Shown: positions 27,346 to 41,078, numbered from the stretch's first letter. The stretch: DNA of 64,000 nt from Hirundichthys speculiger (GCA_018398805.1 JAGFBZ010002379.1:2418001-2482000), one strand, 5' to 3'. Notes: generated by a model not told the origin, from the letters alone. Program-made: numbers and translations.

Positions 27346-29470
27346 TGATGATCTAACATGTAAAAGAGCATCACCCTGATCAGAATTCAAATTCTTTAAA
27401 GCTAAAAAAAAAAAAAAAAAAGAGCCTATAAGTAAAGCAAGTAAAGCACCACAGCCTCAACTGTCTTTCATTAGGTGATTAAGTCATGGTACGTGAATGA
27501 TTATAATTATATTTAAATAAAGAAAATCAAAGACCAACCAAAATCTCAAAATGCAGGTCAAAGCTATAATAAAATTATTGCCAGCCAAGAAAAGTACATA
27601 CATTGGATTTTGCAATGCATTGTGTAATTGGATTTTACAAAGAACTTTACACTCCCTTGGTTTCATTTTTTGAGTTTTTTTTTTTTGGTCACTTTCACTC
27701 CATCAACTCTCAGTCTCTGTCAGTAAGCAACGGGAAGCAAACTCCACAAAGCTGCGTAAAAGAACCTCCTCATCTCACCAGCTTAAATCAGGAGAAAATA
27801 ATTTCAATAAATGCCTCAAAAAGCCTGGACCCAGTTGTTGTAAACTGCTGCGCTTTCACAAAAGCTCTTAGTATTACGGCGTGCCCAACATGTCAGCCTT
27901 CTCCATCTCTGATTTGTGGCACATTTGGCTGCACTGCGCCAAGATGAAGGTGAGGATTGCTGGAGGTGCAAGTGAATGTGGGTGTGTGATATAGTGCGAT
28001 TGTGTGTCAGATGTGTGGGTTTCTCTCAGCCAGTTGCAGAGTGGAGGGAACAGACCCTGTTTTGTTTGGCCTGAGGTGGGGAGGTTGGTGTTTGAGGCCG
28101 TCACTCAACATATAGTTCAGTAACTAAACTGGCATGCAGACCTTTAGACCTGGATTTACAGCTCAGGGCTCACCGCTGTGTGTTTCCAGTCGACGACCTC
28201 GCGAAGGCTTTCGTCTTTCAATCGTACACCCATAAATATTGATGCAGTCGCTTTGCCAAAAAGTCTCCTCTGGAGTGACCTGTCTGCATGTCAAAGATAT
28301 GACTGTGAATGCAAAATCAGACCTGAATATGTAGTTTTGCCCCACACTTTGATTCAGCTGAGCTGCATGGTGTTGAAGTCGTAGTTGATTCAATTTTTTG
28401 GGGGAAAAATGGACAGCAGTTTCTACCCTTGTAGTAGATTTTTCTTAAAGCAGGGAACAACCTGTTTAGAGCTAGAGCTGGACTGAGCGATGGATTAGGT
28501 GTGATTTACAATGATTTTAGGAATCTTTTTACTGAGGAAACTGTCTCCCTTCCTGTCTGAAAAGGCTGCATATAAGAGAAATATGAAAGGATTTGGCAAA
28601 TGCTACCAGACTGTGGAATATTTTGAAGTCGTGAAGCCTGTATTTGCCTCTTTTTCTTCCTCTGCACACACTCCACACCCTATATTTCTGCAGCAACATG
28701 CCAAATGCCAACCGACTCAGTGGCTTCTGGATGTCTGAGAGCAAAATGGAGAGAAGGATCTTCTTGAGCTGGATGTATCAAGCAGACTCTTAAAGACTTG
28801 GACAAACGGTTCTTTTTGAGTGTTTGTGTGCTGTAACAGTTTCCAGTCCACTTACAGTGCATTGTAGAACAAGCTTTGAGTGGTCGTCAATCTCTCACTA
28901 AATATTGAGCTGCTTCTCAAAAGAACTCTGTAACCTTAAAACCCTCTCACCAGTAAATTAAAGTTTTCAGAAACTGGCAGCTAAAGTGGAGGAGTTGGAG
29001 ACTGCGGGGCGATATTGGGGATTAAACAGGTATGTGTGGACACAGAGGACGCTTTGGGATCTCTCTCCTCCCTTCAGTTTCTATCATATTTATGTCGTTG
29101 CAGGCCTGGAAGTTCAGCTGAGTTAATTGAAATGCACACTATACATTTTATTTGACAGTTTGAAAAAGCTAAATGAAAGTGTTTAAAGGGTAGACACTGA
29201 AATCTTAAATTCTTCAACATATCCAATCACGATAATCACTGATAAGGTTTATTTGATTACATACAACTTTAAAAAGAAAAAAAAAGGTTCTTACATAAAT
29301 ATTATTCTGGGTTTTATGGTACCAGACACTGGGAAAATATGCACTAAATTATATTTGTAACATGTAGAATCTTCCCATCTGTTTGTCTTATGCCACAAAA
29401 ACTATTGAAAAATCAGAATTTTAGCAACATTTTGGAAAAAAATTTTTTTTTTTTTTTTTTTTTGCTCTCA
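27346..29470 (+). other. ust intron 1, no gene seen
   Basis: Contains A runs (27403-27420) and a T run just before the next repeat (29441-29463). Frames at 27603-27947 and 28511-28738 lack coding support. Confidence 0.55.
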
Positions 29471-29841
29471 GGGGGCAGCACGGTGGCTTGGTGGTCAGCA
29501 CTGTTGCCTCACAGCAAGGAGGTTCCTGGTTCGCACCTCAGCAGGGGCCTTTCTGTGTGGAGTTTGCATGTTCTCCCCATGCTTGCGTGGGTTTCCTCCG
29601 CGCACTCCGGCTTCCTCCCACAGTCCAAAGACATGCACGTTAGGTTAATTGGTGGTTCTAAATTGCCCGTAGGAGTGAGTGTGAGTGGTTGTTTGTCTGC
29701 ATGTGGCCCTGCGATGGACTGGTGACCTGTCCAGGGTGAACCCCTGCCTTTCGCCCGTAGACAGCTGGGATAGGCTCCAGCAGATCCCCGTGACCCTTCA
29801 AGGAGGATGAAACGAGTATGGATAGTGAATGGATGGATGGG
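29471..29841 (+). mobile_element. Teleost SINE-like interspersed repeat (GGATGGATGG tail)
   Basis: Has the familiar teleost repeat order: GGGGGCAGCACGGTGGC, GTTGCCTCACAGCAAGGAGG, GGAGTTTGCATGTTCTCCCC, CTCCCACAGTCCAAAGACAT, GGTTAATTGGTGG, CTGGGATAGGCTCCAGCAGA and a GGATGG tail. Nearly full length. Fragments of the same family lie at 33884-33984 and 54876-54951. Confidence 0.75.
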
Positions 29842-31090
29842 GCCGTTCTGGTTCTGGTGTGGTCAAGGACTGTCATAAATACAGCATAAATATAGTAGGA
29901 AATGTAGATTTATTCACCAGCTGAAGCTCAGTTTAATTGACAAAGAAAATGAAGCCAACAGAACCAATATAGACTACTGAATTTTGCATACTTTAACCGA
30001 TGCTGTTTGCAAAAGAATTGCACAAACTCATAGCAGCATCTTAAAACATCAAAAACTGAGCAAAAAGCAAACAAACACTTGCCCAAAACAGACGCTTCTA
30101 CAGCCGTGATGGTAATGGAGAAAGGACAGTTAGTTAACTAAATTTACTTGACAAACAAAGAAAAGAAAAAACACTGTGTAAAACTTGGATGGCATGCTAT
30201 GGCCTACACACCTTGACAGGCACAGACAGAGACTACCAAAGAAGCATTTTAATTTTTTACTTCAGCGGGTTGTGAAATCCCAGTTTTTTAGTGCAGTAAT
30301 GCAGTTAGCTGTGCTGTTGCCTACAAACCATATCTCTACAAATAAATGCATTCTCATAAACACCTCTCTAACATGTGCACAGATACTTTTACGTACACGT
30401 TACCAACAGACAAAGAAAAGCTAGTGAACTAAATTTACTTTATAAACCTACCTGACAAAAAAGTGTTTGGCGAGCTATAACCTACACAGCCCTACAGGTA
30501 ATGACACAAAAAAAACTAGTTTCAGTTAAAGAAATCACACCAGGATACAAGGTCCAGACATTAGTCGAAGTTTATCGTTAGCATATTTGCTATATCACAG
30601 TGACACAGCAGAGCAGCTACTGATAATAAGCTATTAGCTACTCATCCAGCAAGATGACGGAGAGTCCAGTTTTGGTCTTACTGTCCGTTTCTTGTTGTAT
30701 CTTTCCTCAGTGAGTAAAAGAAAATCCGTTCACCCATTTTTTTCTACATCCTCTGACCTGGTCCTCTTTGGTTTCTTTAGGACCTCTGCCACAATGAATG
30801 TACTGAGAATAGTGAGCCTCTTTACTTCTTAAACCGAGCAGAGGTGTTGATGTTTGTGTGTGACACCTCGTTCTTGCCAACCCTACACACTGTGTGAGCA
30901 GAGGAGAACCTTTTCCCCCTAATATAAGTCAGTGAAACATCAGAAGGTGAAATATTTATGGAGTTTTGTATTAAGGCAAATTTGAGTGTTTTTTTTTTTT
31001 TTACCTTAAATGAAATGCCTTCATTATTTTCTCATTAATATAAATAAAATACATAATAAAATGCAAAGAAAGGTTTTTAGAATGTTTTTG

Positions 31091-31128
<38 letters not shown>

Positions 31129-31429
31129 ATAAATGTCAAAAGGCTGGACAAGGATGCATCACGGAGCAACAAAAGTAAAGTCCTCTCATCTGTGGAAACA
31201 AAGCTTGAACTAAACTAAGCACTAAGAGGAAGGAAATCTGTGTTTGGTAGAATATCTCTTTGTTGTAACAATGCTTCTTAGCAATAAATCTTAGTCGGAT
31301 GGAAAGACTTATTATTTCCCTTTTAAATGGAGCCCCATGTGTGGCTCCATGCACTTGTGGGATGAGTAGCAGAGCTGAGTATGTGGGTTGCGCCCATGAA
31401 AGATTTACCGAATCGTGTGTTTGAAGACC
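29842..31429 (+). other. ust intron 1, diverged local duplication and T run
   Basis: 30127-30225 and 30420-30500 share GAACTAAATTTACTT-like sequence and a GGC-TAT-ACCTACACA motif, suggesting an old duplication. A T run lies at 31094-31124. No exon seen. Confidence 0.45.
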
Positions 31430-31920
31430 TAAAACTGAACATTGCCTCATTAATATTGACCCCCGGAGTCAAACACGACTGTGGCACCATCATTCTGTGG
31501 GCGTCAATGCTGTGAGCTATGAAACATTTAAAGACAGGCTGAGAGATGAGTGGGGAAAAATCGGAAGCTTGAATGAAACCTCTTCCTAAACTGCTAAGGC
31601 TCTCAGGATGAAGCGAGGGTTTACATTTCAGCAAGATGACTGACTGGAGACCTGTGTAACACCTTTAAAAAAATGCAGAATAGCCTTCAGGGCAACTGCC
31701 TGGAAAGTGGAAAGTACAAGACATCCTCCATCCAACCTGAGTGAGCTTGTTTGTTTCTGCCAAAAAGAAAATGGCGATCTTCATAAGGAAAGAAGCAGCA
31801 AGCTTGTAGGTCCCAAGAAGATCTGAATCTGTCACTGCCAAGGTGGTCTCATCAAGTTACAAGTTAATATTTTTGTAAATTAGATTTTTCAGTATTTTAT
31901 TCTCTTTTATAATTTAGCAA
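31430..31920 (+). mobile_element. Degenerate second Tc1-like transposon fragment
   Basis: GTGGCACCATCATTCTGTGG, GGGTTTACATTTCAGCAAGATG, CAACCTGAGTGAGCTTG and CCCAAGAAGATCTGAATCTG occur in the order expected for the 3' half of Tc1-like transposase genes in fish. The stretch ends in AT-rich sequence. Heavily broken by stops and gaps; no terminal inverted repeats recognised. Confidence 0.45.
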
Positions 31921-33883
31921 AATACTCATATGTATTAACATATCTTTTTTTTTTAATCTATCATCTTGGAAACTGCCCAGCAGTGTCTCTTATGTTTGCG
32001 TTAAAAGCCCATAAATTCTCATCTTGAGTGGAGAATGGTACATATTCTCTTCCCCTGTATTTGCTCAGCCTGTTGAACCTTCAGACCTTCACAAACCTGC
32101 TCCACTGACCTCAAATCTCACCTCCTGGGTCTCTTTGCTAAAATGTGATTCAAACACATTATGCTTGGCCACATATGTGCATTTTAATTGTGTGTACAGT
32201 CATACAGCGGTGAGGAAAGTGACACACAAACTGGACATTTTCAGAAAATTCTTTTGGAAAGCCAGCCATGTAAGTGTGAGTTTTGGAACAAACTCGCAAC
32301 TTTAGTCACTCCAGCACGCCCTCTTCCTGTAAGGATATTAAAAACACATTTACTTTGTTTAATGATCATATTTTGTTCTTTAAACCATAAGAAGTAGCGG
32401 CGCTGACTCTCGCCAAAAGTGACGGAGTTGCTGCTTTGAAGCAGTTTACTCAGTGTCAAAGAAAATTCAAATCGGAGTGCTGCTAATCAAGCTGTCGCTC
32501 AACACTTTACTACTGGTGGCCGGGTGAGCATCAGTCTGAGCCTAAATGAAGTTAGCCATGTGGAAAAATACTTAAACGTGCACACATTTAAACCTCACAC
32601 TAAAGGCTTCAGGTCTAGTATAATTTCATGTTTAGGAAGTGAAGATAGAATAATATTTTGCATCCAATCAGCACCTGTAGCTGACAAAGCACGTTAGGAG
32701 GTTCAAGTAAGACATCTTGGCCAACTTCCTCTGTATTTCCACTTCGCTAGTGTCAGGAAAAACTAAGCATAACCTCCTACATCCCACACAAAAACAACTC
32801 TGGCTTCGCATCACACCCAGCCTAAATGCCAAAACAATCCGATGGCTTGTAATTTCCTCAGGATTGGTGAAACGAGCAGCCCTGCCCGCTGAGTGCAGCT
32901 GAGCCGCTCTGCCTATTCAACCGCTTTCTATTACACATGGCAACTTTTCATTTGCTTTAAGGGTCAGTAAAGGAATAATTATTTTTGTTCACTGGAAGCT
33001 AAAAAAAATAGACAAATGGTGCGTCGACTTGGGTTCAAAATGAATAAAAGAGAAAATTCTATTTTGTCTCAATTGAGGTAGTATTTGGTTCGGCATGCAT
33101 TAATGAATATCCCATCTTTGAGTTATTTATCAGAGAAAAAGAGTTCAAAAGTAAAGAAAATCATCCCACACTGCATTTCAGTAATCACTTCACATAACAT
33201 GTCAAAAGCAAAACTCGTTCTATAAAGTTTGAATATTCTCATTGCACAATAATTGTCTTTCATTATTTTATTCTACGCCACTGCTTTTCAGGAAACATCA
33301 CAGAGCCACAACAACAATCTGCAAATGTCACTTCACAAAATGACAAATAAAACAGTATTTTAGAGGTGATCTCAGGCATGTTTTTAAGTTTAGAAGTCAC
33401 ACACTCAGTCCCAGATCTCTTATTAGATGGTAAGAAGTGTAAAGACAAGAATCAAAACTATCATGCCACCTAAGAGATAGAGTGGATGTGGTCCTTATAG
33501 ACAAAAATAGGTCGTTTGAACTTTGCATGTGAACAAAAAGAGTTTAAAAAACAGTTTTACAGGTATCTCTGTTCAGTCGCTGCCACCTTGTTATAAGTCC
33601 GTACACATCAACTCTGTTTTTTATGCTCTCTGCTTCTAACACTTGCCTATTTTATCATAAATATCTAAGTACTGAACCAGTTATATGGAAACAGAGGGCA
33701 CAAACTCTCCTCCTTTTACATCTATTGATCATCAAAAAACACAATGTATTGTTTAAAATATTAAACTTCTTGTATCACAGTTTAAATGCAGTCTCTTCAT
33801 AACAGAGCTTAGAGGTTGTCATGAGTCCCAAAATTCAAAACTTAAAACAATTTCAGGCCTTTTGAAAATGTCCAACCTGGAAC
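31921..33883 (+). other. ust intron 1, no gene seen
   Basis: AT-rich single-copy-looking sequence without recognised features. Confidence 0.5.
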
Positions 33884-33984
33884 ATCCACCCACCTATTTA
33901 GGGTCACGGGGGTCTGCTGGAGCCTGTCCCAGCTGTCTTTGGTTGACAGGCAGGGGGTCCACCCTGGACAGGTCCCAACCAGGA
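33884..33984 (-). mobile_element. 3' fragment of the teleost SINE-like repeat
   Basis: The reverse complement reads GACCTGTCCAGGGTGGACC, then CAGCTGGGACAGGCTCCAGC and GACCCCCGTGACCCTA: the 3' third of the family at 29471-29841. Confidence 0.7.
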
Positions 33985-34639
33985 ACAGAACCGTCTATTA
34001 TGTGAGAGCTCCGGACTGAGAAAAGCTGGACTCGGATGGGAGTCCGGAGCACAGACTGTCTGGAGAGCTGCAGTAGACCCAAATGGCAACACAGCTGACA
34101 GCTGCTAACAAGTTGACTAATTTACAAGACGGCAAAACAAAACATTTAATTTTTATAGCCTAATATAACATTAGTAGCCCGTTGCCCAAAATCCATTCTC
34201 TGTTCCGGGAAAGCAGGTAAAATGCATCTATGTTTCAGTGATTTCATTTAAAGTTAATTATATTCCAACCATTTTCTCAAAAGACTCGCGCTATTAATCA
34301 AATTGTTTTTTCACCATTCGGCAAACTTGGGAAGTAATTTTCATGATTCAGACACCGCATAGGCACACTATGACTCAGAAACACTTTATTTAAAGCTTTA
34401 ATGAACCCATTATCTTTGGATTTTATGATGTGAGAATAAGCCCTAAGCTCGAATAAAATTACTTTGTTTGTTTTAGTCAAAAGGATATTAAAAGCGTGAT
34501 GTTTTAAGGAACTTTGCATAAGTTTAAGTGGTCTTCTGTGCCGGCAGCTAAATGGTTGGGTAGCTGAAGCCCGCTGGGTGTTACCGTGCTTCTTTGAAAA
34601 ATGAAAACGCAGTGCTGTACATCCTATCATTTTAAAGAA

Positions 34640-35160
34640 TAAAACCAGCGTAAACAGAGGTTGTTTCAGATATTTAGGTGTCTGCTTACCACATGTAATA
34701 TGAATGCCTTGGCTAAATGAGCTTTGCTCTGTTCACGTAGAAGGATAAAACCTTTAATCTGGACCTTAATCTATTCATGACAGAATTAGAAACACACAAA
34801 TTGCATCTTGCCACATAAGCATTTGTAGACCTGCTTCCCCGTATCCCCGTGCCCTGGCAATGTTTGCATATTTGGGAAGTTTCTTTGATTACTTTGGCAA
34901 GTGTTAAATCAATCCACATTCCTCTGTTTATTGCCAGAGAACACCCAGCATGTTGAGCTTTTAAATCTGTTTAACTTGCCGCACTTGTTATCTAACAGCA
35001 GGTCTGCGCGCTCAAACAATCACCGTCCACTTTCATCACACGGCCAAGTATTCTGATTTCGTCTGAGCTGAATCCGGGGTGGCAAATGGATCGTGTGAAG
35101 TCGCTGCGTGTTTACAGGACATGCTGAACAGAAACATGCTGGCTGATGGTCAGTGACATA
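34640..35160. promoter_or_regulatory. Candidate intronic enhancer block
   Basis: Non-repetitive stretch dense in developmental factor motifs: GTTTGCATAT (octamer/Fox-like), CTTTGATTACTTTG (TCF/Sox-like), ACATTCCTCTGTTTATT (TEAD then Fox), CACTTG and TTATCT. No coding evidence. Conservation is not known to me; this is inference from motif density. Confidence 0.25.
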
Positions 35161-36765
35161 CCTCGCTCTAGGAACTCAGCCTGTCTTTACTCGTGAGTGA
35201 GTTTACCGCAACTCTGTCTGCTCCCCTCATTTCATGGCAATGAAAAAGTACACAGTGCTTTAAAATAGCAGTCTTAAATATATAGCAGGGAAGATAGAGC
35301 GGCAATGCCCAGCCCATGTTGTTAAAACTGCTACGGGCTCTTTGGGGAAGTGTGCTGCCTTGCGCTTTCAAGTTTTATGTAGCCTACAGTATTCCCCTTT
35401 TGGGATCAGCTGAGCTAAACGGGATGTTTTTTTTTTTTTTCAGGTGCTTTCTAGAACAAGCCATTCATAAGAATCCCTTGTGGTGAAGAACCTAAAGACA
35501 ATTTCAGTATCACCTAACTGTGCAGGTCCACGTTTAATATTCTGGAAACTGTTCAGAAGTGTCTTTTTTTTATTATTTTTTTTTAGATCAGATAAACTCA
35601 CTGCAGTGAATGCGCTTTATCAAACGCCTGAAATGAATATAGTGATGATCTCTTTGGGACACAGATCTTTTGATCACCACTGGTTTGCATGCTTGGGACG
35701 GACCTGTCAGTGAACTCAAGAGACTACCAGACCATGGCCTCCACCTGTCACTCAAAGCAGCCACGCCTTTCAAAATGCACGCATTCAAGACTTAACGTTA
35801 TTTAAGTATGTGACCACACATGCTGTCGTCATGAGTGGAAAAATATAAATATATGTATGTTTTGAAAATAGGGAAAGCCTGTTTCCAGGGAAGCCGGGGA
35901 AATGTGAGGAACTGCAGTTATGGCCACTTTGAGGTTGGCTTCGTTTTTTAGCGCTGGAGGTTTCTGTTCAGTGGCACCCAAAAGACAGCTTAAAGAGAGT
36001 GAATATCGCCCTGTGCTCTGAAACATGACTCTCAGCTGATCTTGATTTTGACATAGAGCCGGGGGATATAGCCTAAAAATAAAACTTAGATTATTATTAA
36101 CACCACATGATTTTTCATTTTAATTGATTTATAAAGCACAAACAGAAAACCAATAAATCATAAAAAACAAGCAGTGTCATGCCTGGGGTTGATTGTATTC
36201 AGTGTGTGGATGAACCCAGGGCTTCAGAATATAAATGGGGATTATATATCTTGTTCTTATCACTGGGGAAACTGCAGAATACTGATGCTGCTAGTGTTGC
36301 CTGTCTTTTTGAAACTTTACAGCCAGCAGCGACAAGCACAACATACAGACTTCTCCCACTCAGCTGCGTGTTTCCGTTTAGGATGTGAAAAAAAAAAAAT
36401 AGCCATGCTATGTTGAGCTAACCTTACAGCAGAAAGTGGTTGGGATGATGATGGATGTCACATATATGAAGCTGTAAAGGAATTTGGCCGATTTGGGACC
36501 ATTTTGGGGAGAAAGTATTCATTTTTTGGTCAACTACTAATCCACTGAACTGTTTGGGGGGACGAGATACCAAACTACGGAAGCTTGTGGATGCACTAAC
36601 AGTGCCAAGCCATGATTATGGAGATTAACGTGAAAATCATTTTTCATTTTTCAAACAATGTAATAAAACTGTAAATTCAAATCAATCGCTAAGATTGATT
36701 TTTTTATTTTTTATTTTTGCCAGGCTCTATTTTGACATGTGATGAATACTGTACATGTGTTCAGT
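35161..36765 (+). other. ust intron 1, no gene seen
   Basis: Contains short T and A runs (35427-35441, 36388-36400). No recognised repeat or exon. Confidence 0.5.
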
Positions 36766-36850
36766 AGGGCTGCAACTAACAAATATTTTGATAGCCAAAT
36801 AATTCATTGATTAATTTTTGACAAGTCAATTTCATCATTGATCATTTCTG
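36766..36850 (+). mobile_element. End of a DNA transposon (AGGGCTGCAACTAAC type)
   Basis: AGGGCTGCAACTAAC followed by ATTTTGATAG and ATTGATTAATTTTTGACAA resembles a common fish terminal repeat. The partner end was not found, so this is a fragment. The hAT element at 37021 lies just downstream. Confidence 0.4.
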
Positions 36851-37020
36851 ACATGCCCTCCAATAGCGTTGCCATGGCGCTGCCATGAAATGGCAGCTGT
36901 GTATCACAACTCAAAAAGGTGGCTCACCAGTAGTGCATGAAGATGTGATCAGAAGATGGCTGATCTAGCAGGACACCACAAGCTCTGAGTGTCATCACCA
37001 GCCTCACACTTCTCTATCAC

Positions 37021-37714
37021 CAGTGTTCATTATAAATAGTTCATTTTTAGTTATTTTTCCTTATTCTTTTTTAATGTTGCTGTGAGCAATTATTTGTCAA
37101 AATGATTGCCACTGCCCATATACTACACCACCACAAACGACAATTATTTTATCCATTTTATCTGTCGAAAAGTATTGATCCAATTCGGAATCTTTATCCA
37201 ACCAGGGTTCACATTAGCTTTGAAGGAACAGCTCATGTAAGACTGTCATTTCCCTTTCAGCTTCTCTCTACAGCATATTAAAAATATGAGGAAAAACTTG
37301 CTGCCAAATGGTCTTTATTATAAGACAAAACAGGTCTTTAAGATGCAAATGTTTTTTCCCCCATTTCAATATTTCAATCCCTCCTGGGAGTCCGGGCGCT
37401 CCTCCTGCTCTGGCAGCTTTCATCTTCTTCCATGATGCTTGTTTTAAACGTTTGAGTTGTTAGCGTGACAGAAGCGACAGCCCCTGTTGTCATGTTTCAT
37501 TGCTTTCTGAAGATACATATTAGACTTGTTTGTGGTGTATTTTAAATGGGGTTTGCTGGAAACCTGCCACGGTTTTGACCGTGCGTGAACTTTGAAAGAG
37601 CGTCGTTCACAATTGGCCAAATAAACTCGTTCATACATGACACTTTTCAAGGGGAACGAGAGCACGTTCAGTTCACGAACTTTGGTTCAATGAACGCGTT
37701 AAGGTACAACACTG
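37021..37714 (-). mobile_element. Intact non-autonomous hAT element, copy 2
   Basis: Starts CAGTGTT and ends AACACTG, with GTTCA/GAACT-rich subterminal sequence at both ends. Flanks TCTATCAC (37013-37020) and CCTATCAC (37715-37722) form an 8-bp target duplication with one mismatch. Shares about 215 bp with copy 1 near 22.4 kb in the opposite orientation. On the minus strand a short frame ends in RGCRFCHANNSNV, a possible zinc-finger remnant. Confidence 0.7.
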
Positions 37715-37794
37715 CCTATCACTTCCCATCCATCCTCTGTCATTTTCATTAACGGGCAACATGCAAGTGAGTTTACCTTCCGTGGATTTTGAGT

Positions 37795-38110
37795 TCACGC
37801 ATACATGTATACTGTATGTACATATACATGTACATGTACATCCACATGGCGGTTTTCACCATTCGCGGGGGGGTCACAGCCCCCATTAACCGCGAAGTGT
37901 GGGGGATTTTTGTATTGTCGCGTGCAGTGTAAGCTATACTGCCCCCTGCCTTTTCTGTGATGCACCGCGATTACGAATGAACATTCACCACTGAGTTAGA
38001 AAGACCTGATTGTCTGTGACAGTGGTGCGCAAACTGTGGTACGCATACCACCAGTGGTACGCGGGGGAACGTCATGACTTTCCACATTTTTTCCACATTT
38101 TCACTTTTTT
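37795..38110. mobile_element. Degraded DNA-transposon ends
   Basis: 37850-37920 carries GCGGTTTTCACCATTCGCGG and an ACCGCGAAGTG motif. From 38020 there is CAGTGGTGCGCAAACTGTGG with GGTACGCATACCACCAGTGG, a hAT/Charlie-like terminus. Partner ends are not found. Confidence 0.4.
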
Positions 38111-41078
38111 TTTAAATCAGAAACATACAATGCATTATAAATACGTTTCAAACGTTTCAAAATTATCTCATAAATAGCGGATGATTTGATGTAACTCAGA
38201 CTGTGAGTCAGAAAAATGCTTCCCTGAATCATGATAACTTTTTCCCTGTTTGAACAATTCAGTTCGACATATTCAAAAGATGATTCCAAAAGGTGTTTCA
38301 TCTTACTTTTCAGAGATCTCACAACTGTGAACTAAGGCTAATTTCGGGTGTCTGTGTTTCACAGAGACGCCAGAAGTTGCTTTTAATCGGGGATATGAGA
38401 AAACACCCTTCTGCCTGAGATCTAATGATTCTGGAGGTCTTTCTTCTGCTCTGTACAGACTTGTTCTCTCTAAAATCCCTGAAATACCACATGGATTTGT
38501 GTGACTTTGCTTCTGCTTATTTGTAGTCCATTCATACAGTGTGCAGATACACATTTAGATGCAACATCTAAATGTTATTCATATTTACCAACAAACCCAC
38601 AAACTGCATAAGAGACACAATTTTTTCAGCAGGAAAATAAGAAGCTCTTCAAACATTATAGGTTTTATGTCATCGCATTGTGGAGTTTAGCTCTCCATTG
38701 TAGGCTAGTTTTAAGTATTTGCAAGAAACAATCTTCACAGGAGCTAGATAGAAGGTATTTGTTTTTCTTCATGGAAAAACAGATTTTGCAGAGACACTCC
38801 ACATGTTTGAAGGCCAAGCTAAATTGAGAAGACGTAAGAGAACAATTGACTCTAATAACACCTCCCACCTTCCGTGCAGTCAATGTATTTTGCAGCAGAT
38901 CTGTTTCGACTAATCTCTCAGGATTTCAAAATTCTTTGTCAGGCAACCAAAAAAGAAAGCTGCACCTCTATTTTGGTTTCTTTTTCAAAATCTTTGATAC
39001 ATTTAGCTGGAATGTGGTTGTCATCTGTGTAACTCAAACCCCACTTCCACCAGATATCTCACCTCTGTCTCAGAATGTGCTCTTCTTCTCTGAAACCCAC
39101 TTCTGTTCAGCACCACTTCCCTCTGTATGCCTCAGCCTTCCTCTTCTAACGTCGACACACTTTTCTATCAACGCCCCTGTCTTGTGGGAAGACAGGAGTA
39201 TGAACTATTGCAGTTAGTGCTAAAATGCACACCCTGCCATCATCTGTCAAATTTTCCAACTCTTCTATATCAGGATCTCTTTTTTTCTAGTTCCTCCAAA
39301 CAGCACTTCCTTCAAGTGCTAAAGCGGCAGCTGAGGCACACTGTTGTGGTGCAGTCTGAAGATGCAGTGGTAATCCTGTACAAATTTTCTGGTCTGCTGG
39401 AGAAACCACATTTTCCAGAAGTTTTGAAGAGACATCATGGGTAAAGGCAACACGGTCCAATGTTAACAAAGCATTCTTTTCCCTGTCCGGTCAGCACTGA
39501 GGTTGAGTCCTTCTACTCAGAGCATGGGATTAGTTCTGCAGAGAAGTTAGCTGATATTTTTAGTGATCTTGTTTTCATGTTTTTCATGAGTAATGGGTTG
39601 TATCTGGCTAGTGTTTTTGCTTTCACATCCTGAACGCAACAGTTTCAGGAATGCAGGCCGCAGCAATAAACTAGACTTTAATGAGAGGTTGAAGGTCCTG
39701 TAAGGACCTCAGATAAGACCATCTTGAGGTTAGAAAAGTTACACACTGCCATTTTCAAAATCCACCATTTTTCTGGTCATTCGCTGGCACAGATTCTGGT
39801 TGTGCAGCATTTCCACTGACCTACCCAGTACAATGCTGGGTGTAAGTCTCCTTACCCCAAGAATTGCCAGACTTTCCCCCTTCTTCATCCTGCCTCATTT
39901 TACTCCTGCCGTCATTTTCCATTTCCATCAGTTCCTCTCCATTTCCTCTTTCTACGTCTTCATGCTGTGTCCCACCTCCCTCCGCCTCTTCCATGTAAAA
40001 ATTCTTTCCTAGACAGCAAAATACGAGTGAACAGATGCTGCCTCTGTGTTGTCCTGCACACTGCAGTAGACGTGTGAGGCACACACACGTTCACAACAGT
40101 GCCACTGGGTGCATTGGCTGTGTGGAGCTGCCAGCTGGAACACTGGTGTCTCTAATCACTACACTGAGTTCCATTGCCCGTAGGATTTCAAAATCCACTG
40201 TCTCTGTGAGCCTTCCTGTATCAGCTCCATTCATTCACACCAGCTGCAAGTGTTACTGTTTGTGCTTGTTTAATCTGTGAGCATGTCTGTGAGTTTCCAG
40301 ACTGTAAACAAGGGTCTCCAAGCCATTTCATGAATACATTGTTGTTTTTGTGTCTAGGTGCTTTTGGTAAGAAAACTATGCATATTGGCAGGCAGGTTAT
40401 TATAATTTATGATTCCATAAAAATATATACTTGATCGCTCCCTTGTTGTTTGAAAGCAAACAGTGTCTTTTATGGTACCTCTGCTCATTGCATCTGCTGT
40501 TGGCGTAGTTAAATTCAATTGAATTAGACTAAGGTATCAAATGGTGAAGTTAGAGAAGAAATCAAGTAACTGTTTATTTTTAAAATGTCTATCCTAGCTA
40601 CAGTTTCATCCACCCAAGTTGCCAGCTAAGTTCAAACCAACTGAATTTCAGAAAGTCAGCGAAGCACAAAATTAGAAGCCACCATTATCTATTTTCAGTG
40701 CAAGTGTCTTTGAGCTTTCTTAACCCTTTCACAACTTTTTCTGTCTCATTCCTGTATGTTTCATAAGTTGTTGTTCTTCCACTTTGTAGCTGAGGGTTGT
40801 CTATAATTAGCTGCTAGGCTCTAATGAGGTGGTTTTGAAAGGCTGAAGGAAACCACTGACCACTAGCTAGCGTAACTTAGCCCGCAATGCTAAATTACAG
40901 AGAGGTTTGACCTTCAAGGCCAGGCTTAGTAACAGCCGCCACTTACAGATGGCAGCCCGCTGCGTTTCAAGGAGAAGTCAACCTCCAAAAATGTCAGGAA
41001 AAATAAATACACTTTTCGCTTCTGTTATGATGCCAGATGTTGCATTTGTAGGCACTGTATGTAAAATGTTATGACCAT
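38111..41078 (+). other. ust intron 1, no gene seen
   Basis: Frames at 38846-39217 and 39127-39444 are open, the second after a decent acceptor (39290). No donor or known family supports them. Otherwise unremarkable. Confidence 0.5.

Noticed and set aside
39291..39444. Open frame after a T-rich acceptor in ust intron
   Set aside because: Ends in a stop without polyadenylation signal close by, no suitable donor in phase and no known family.
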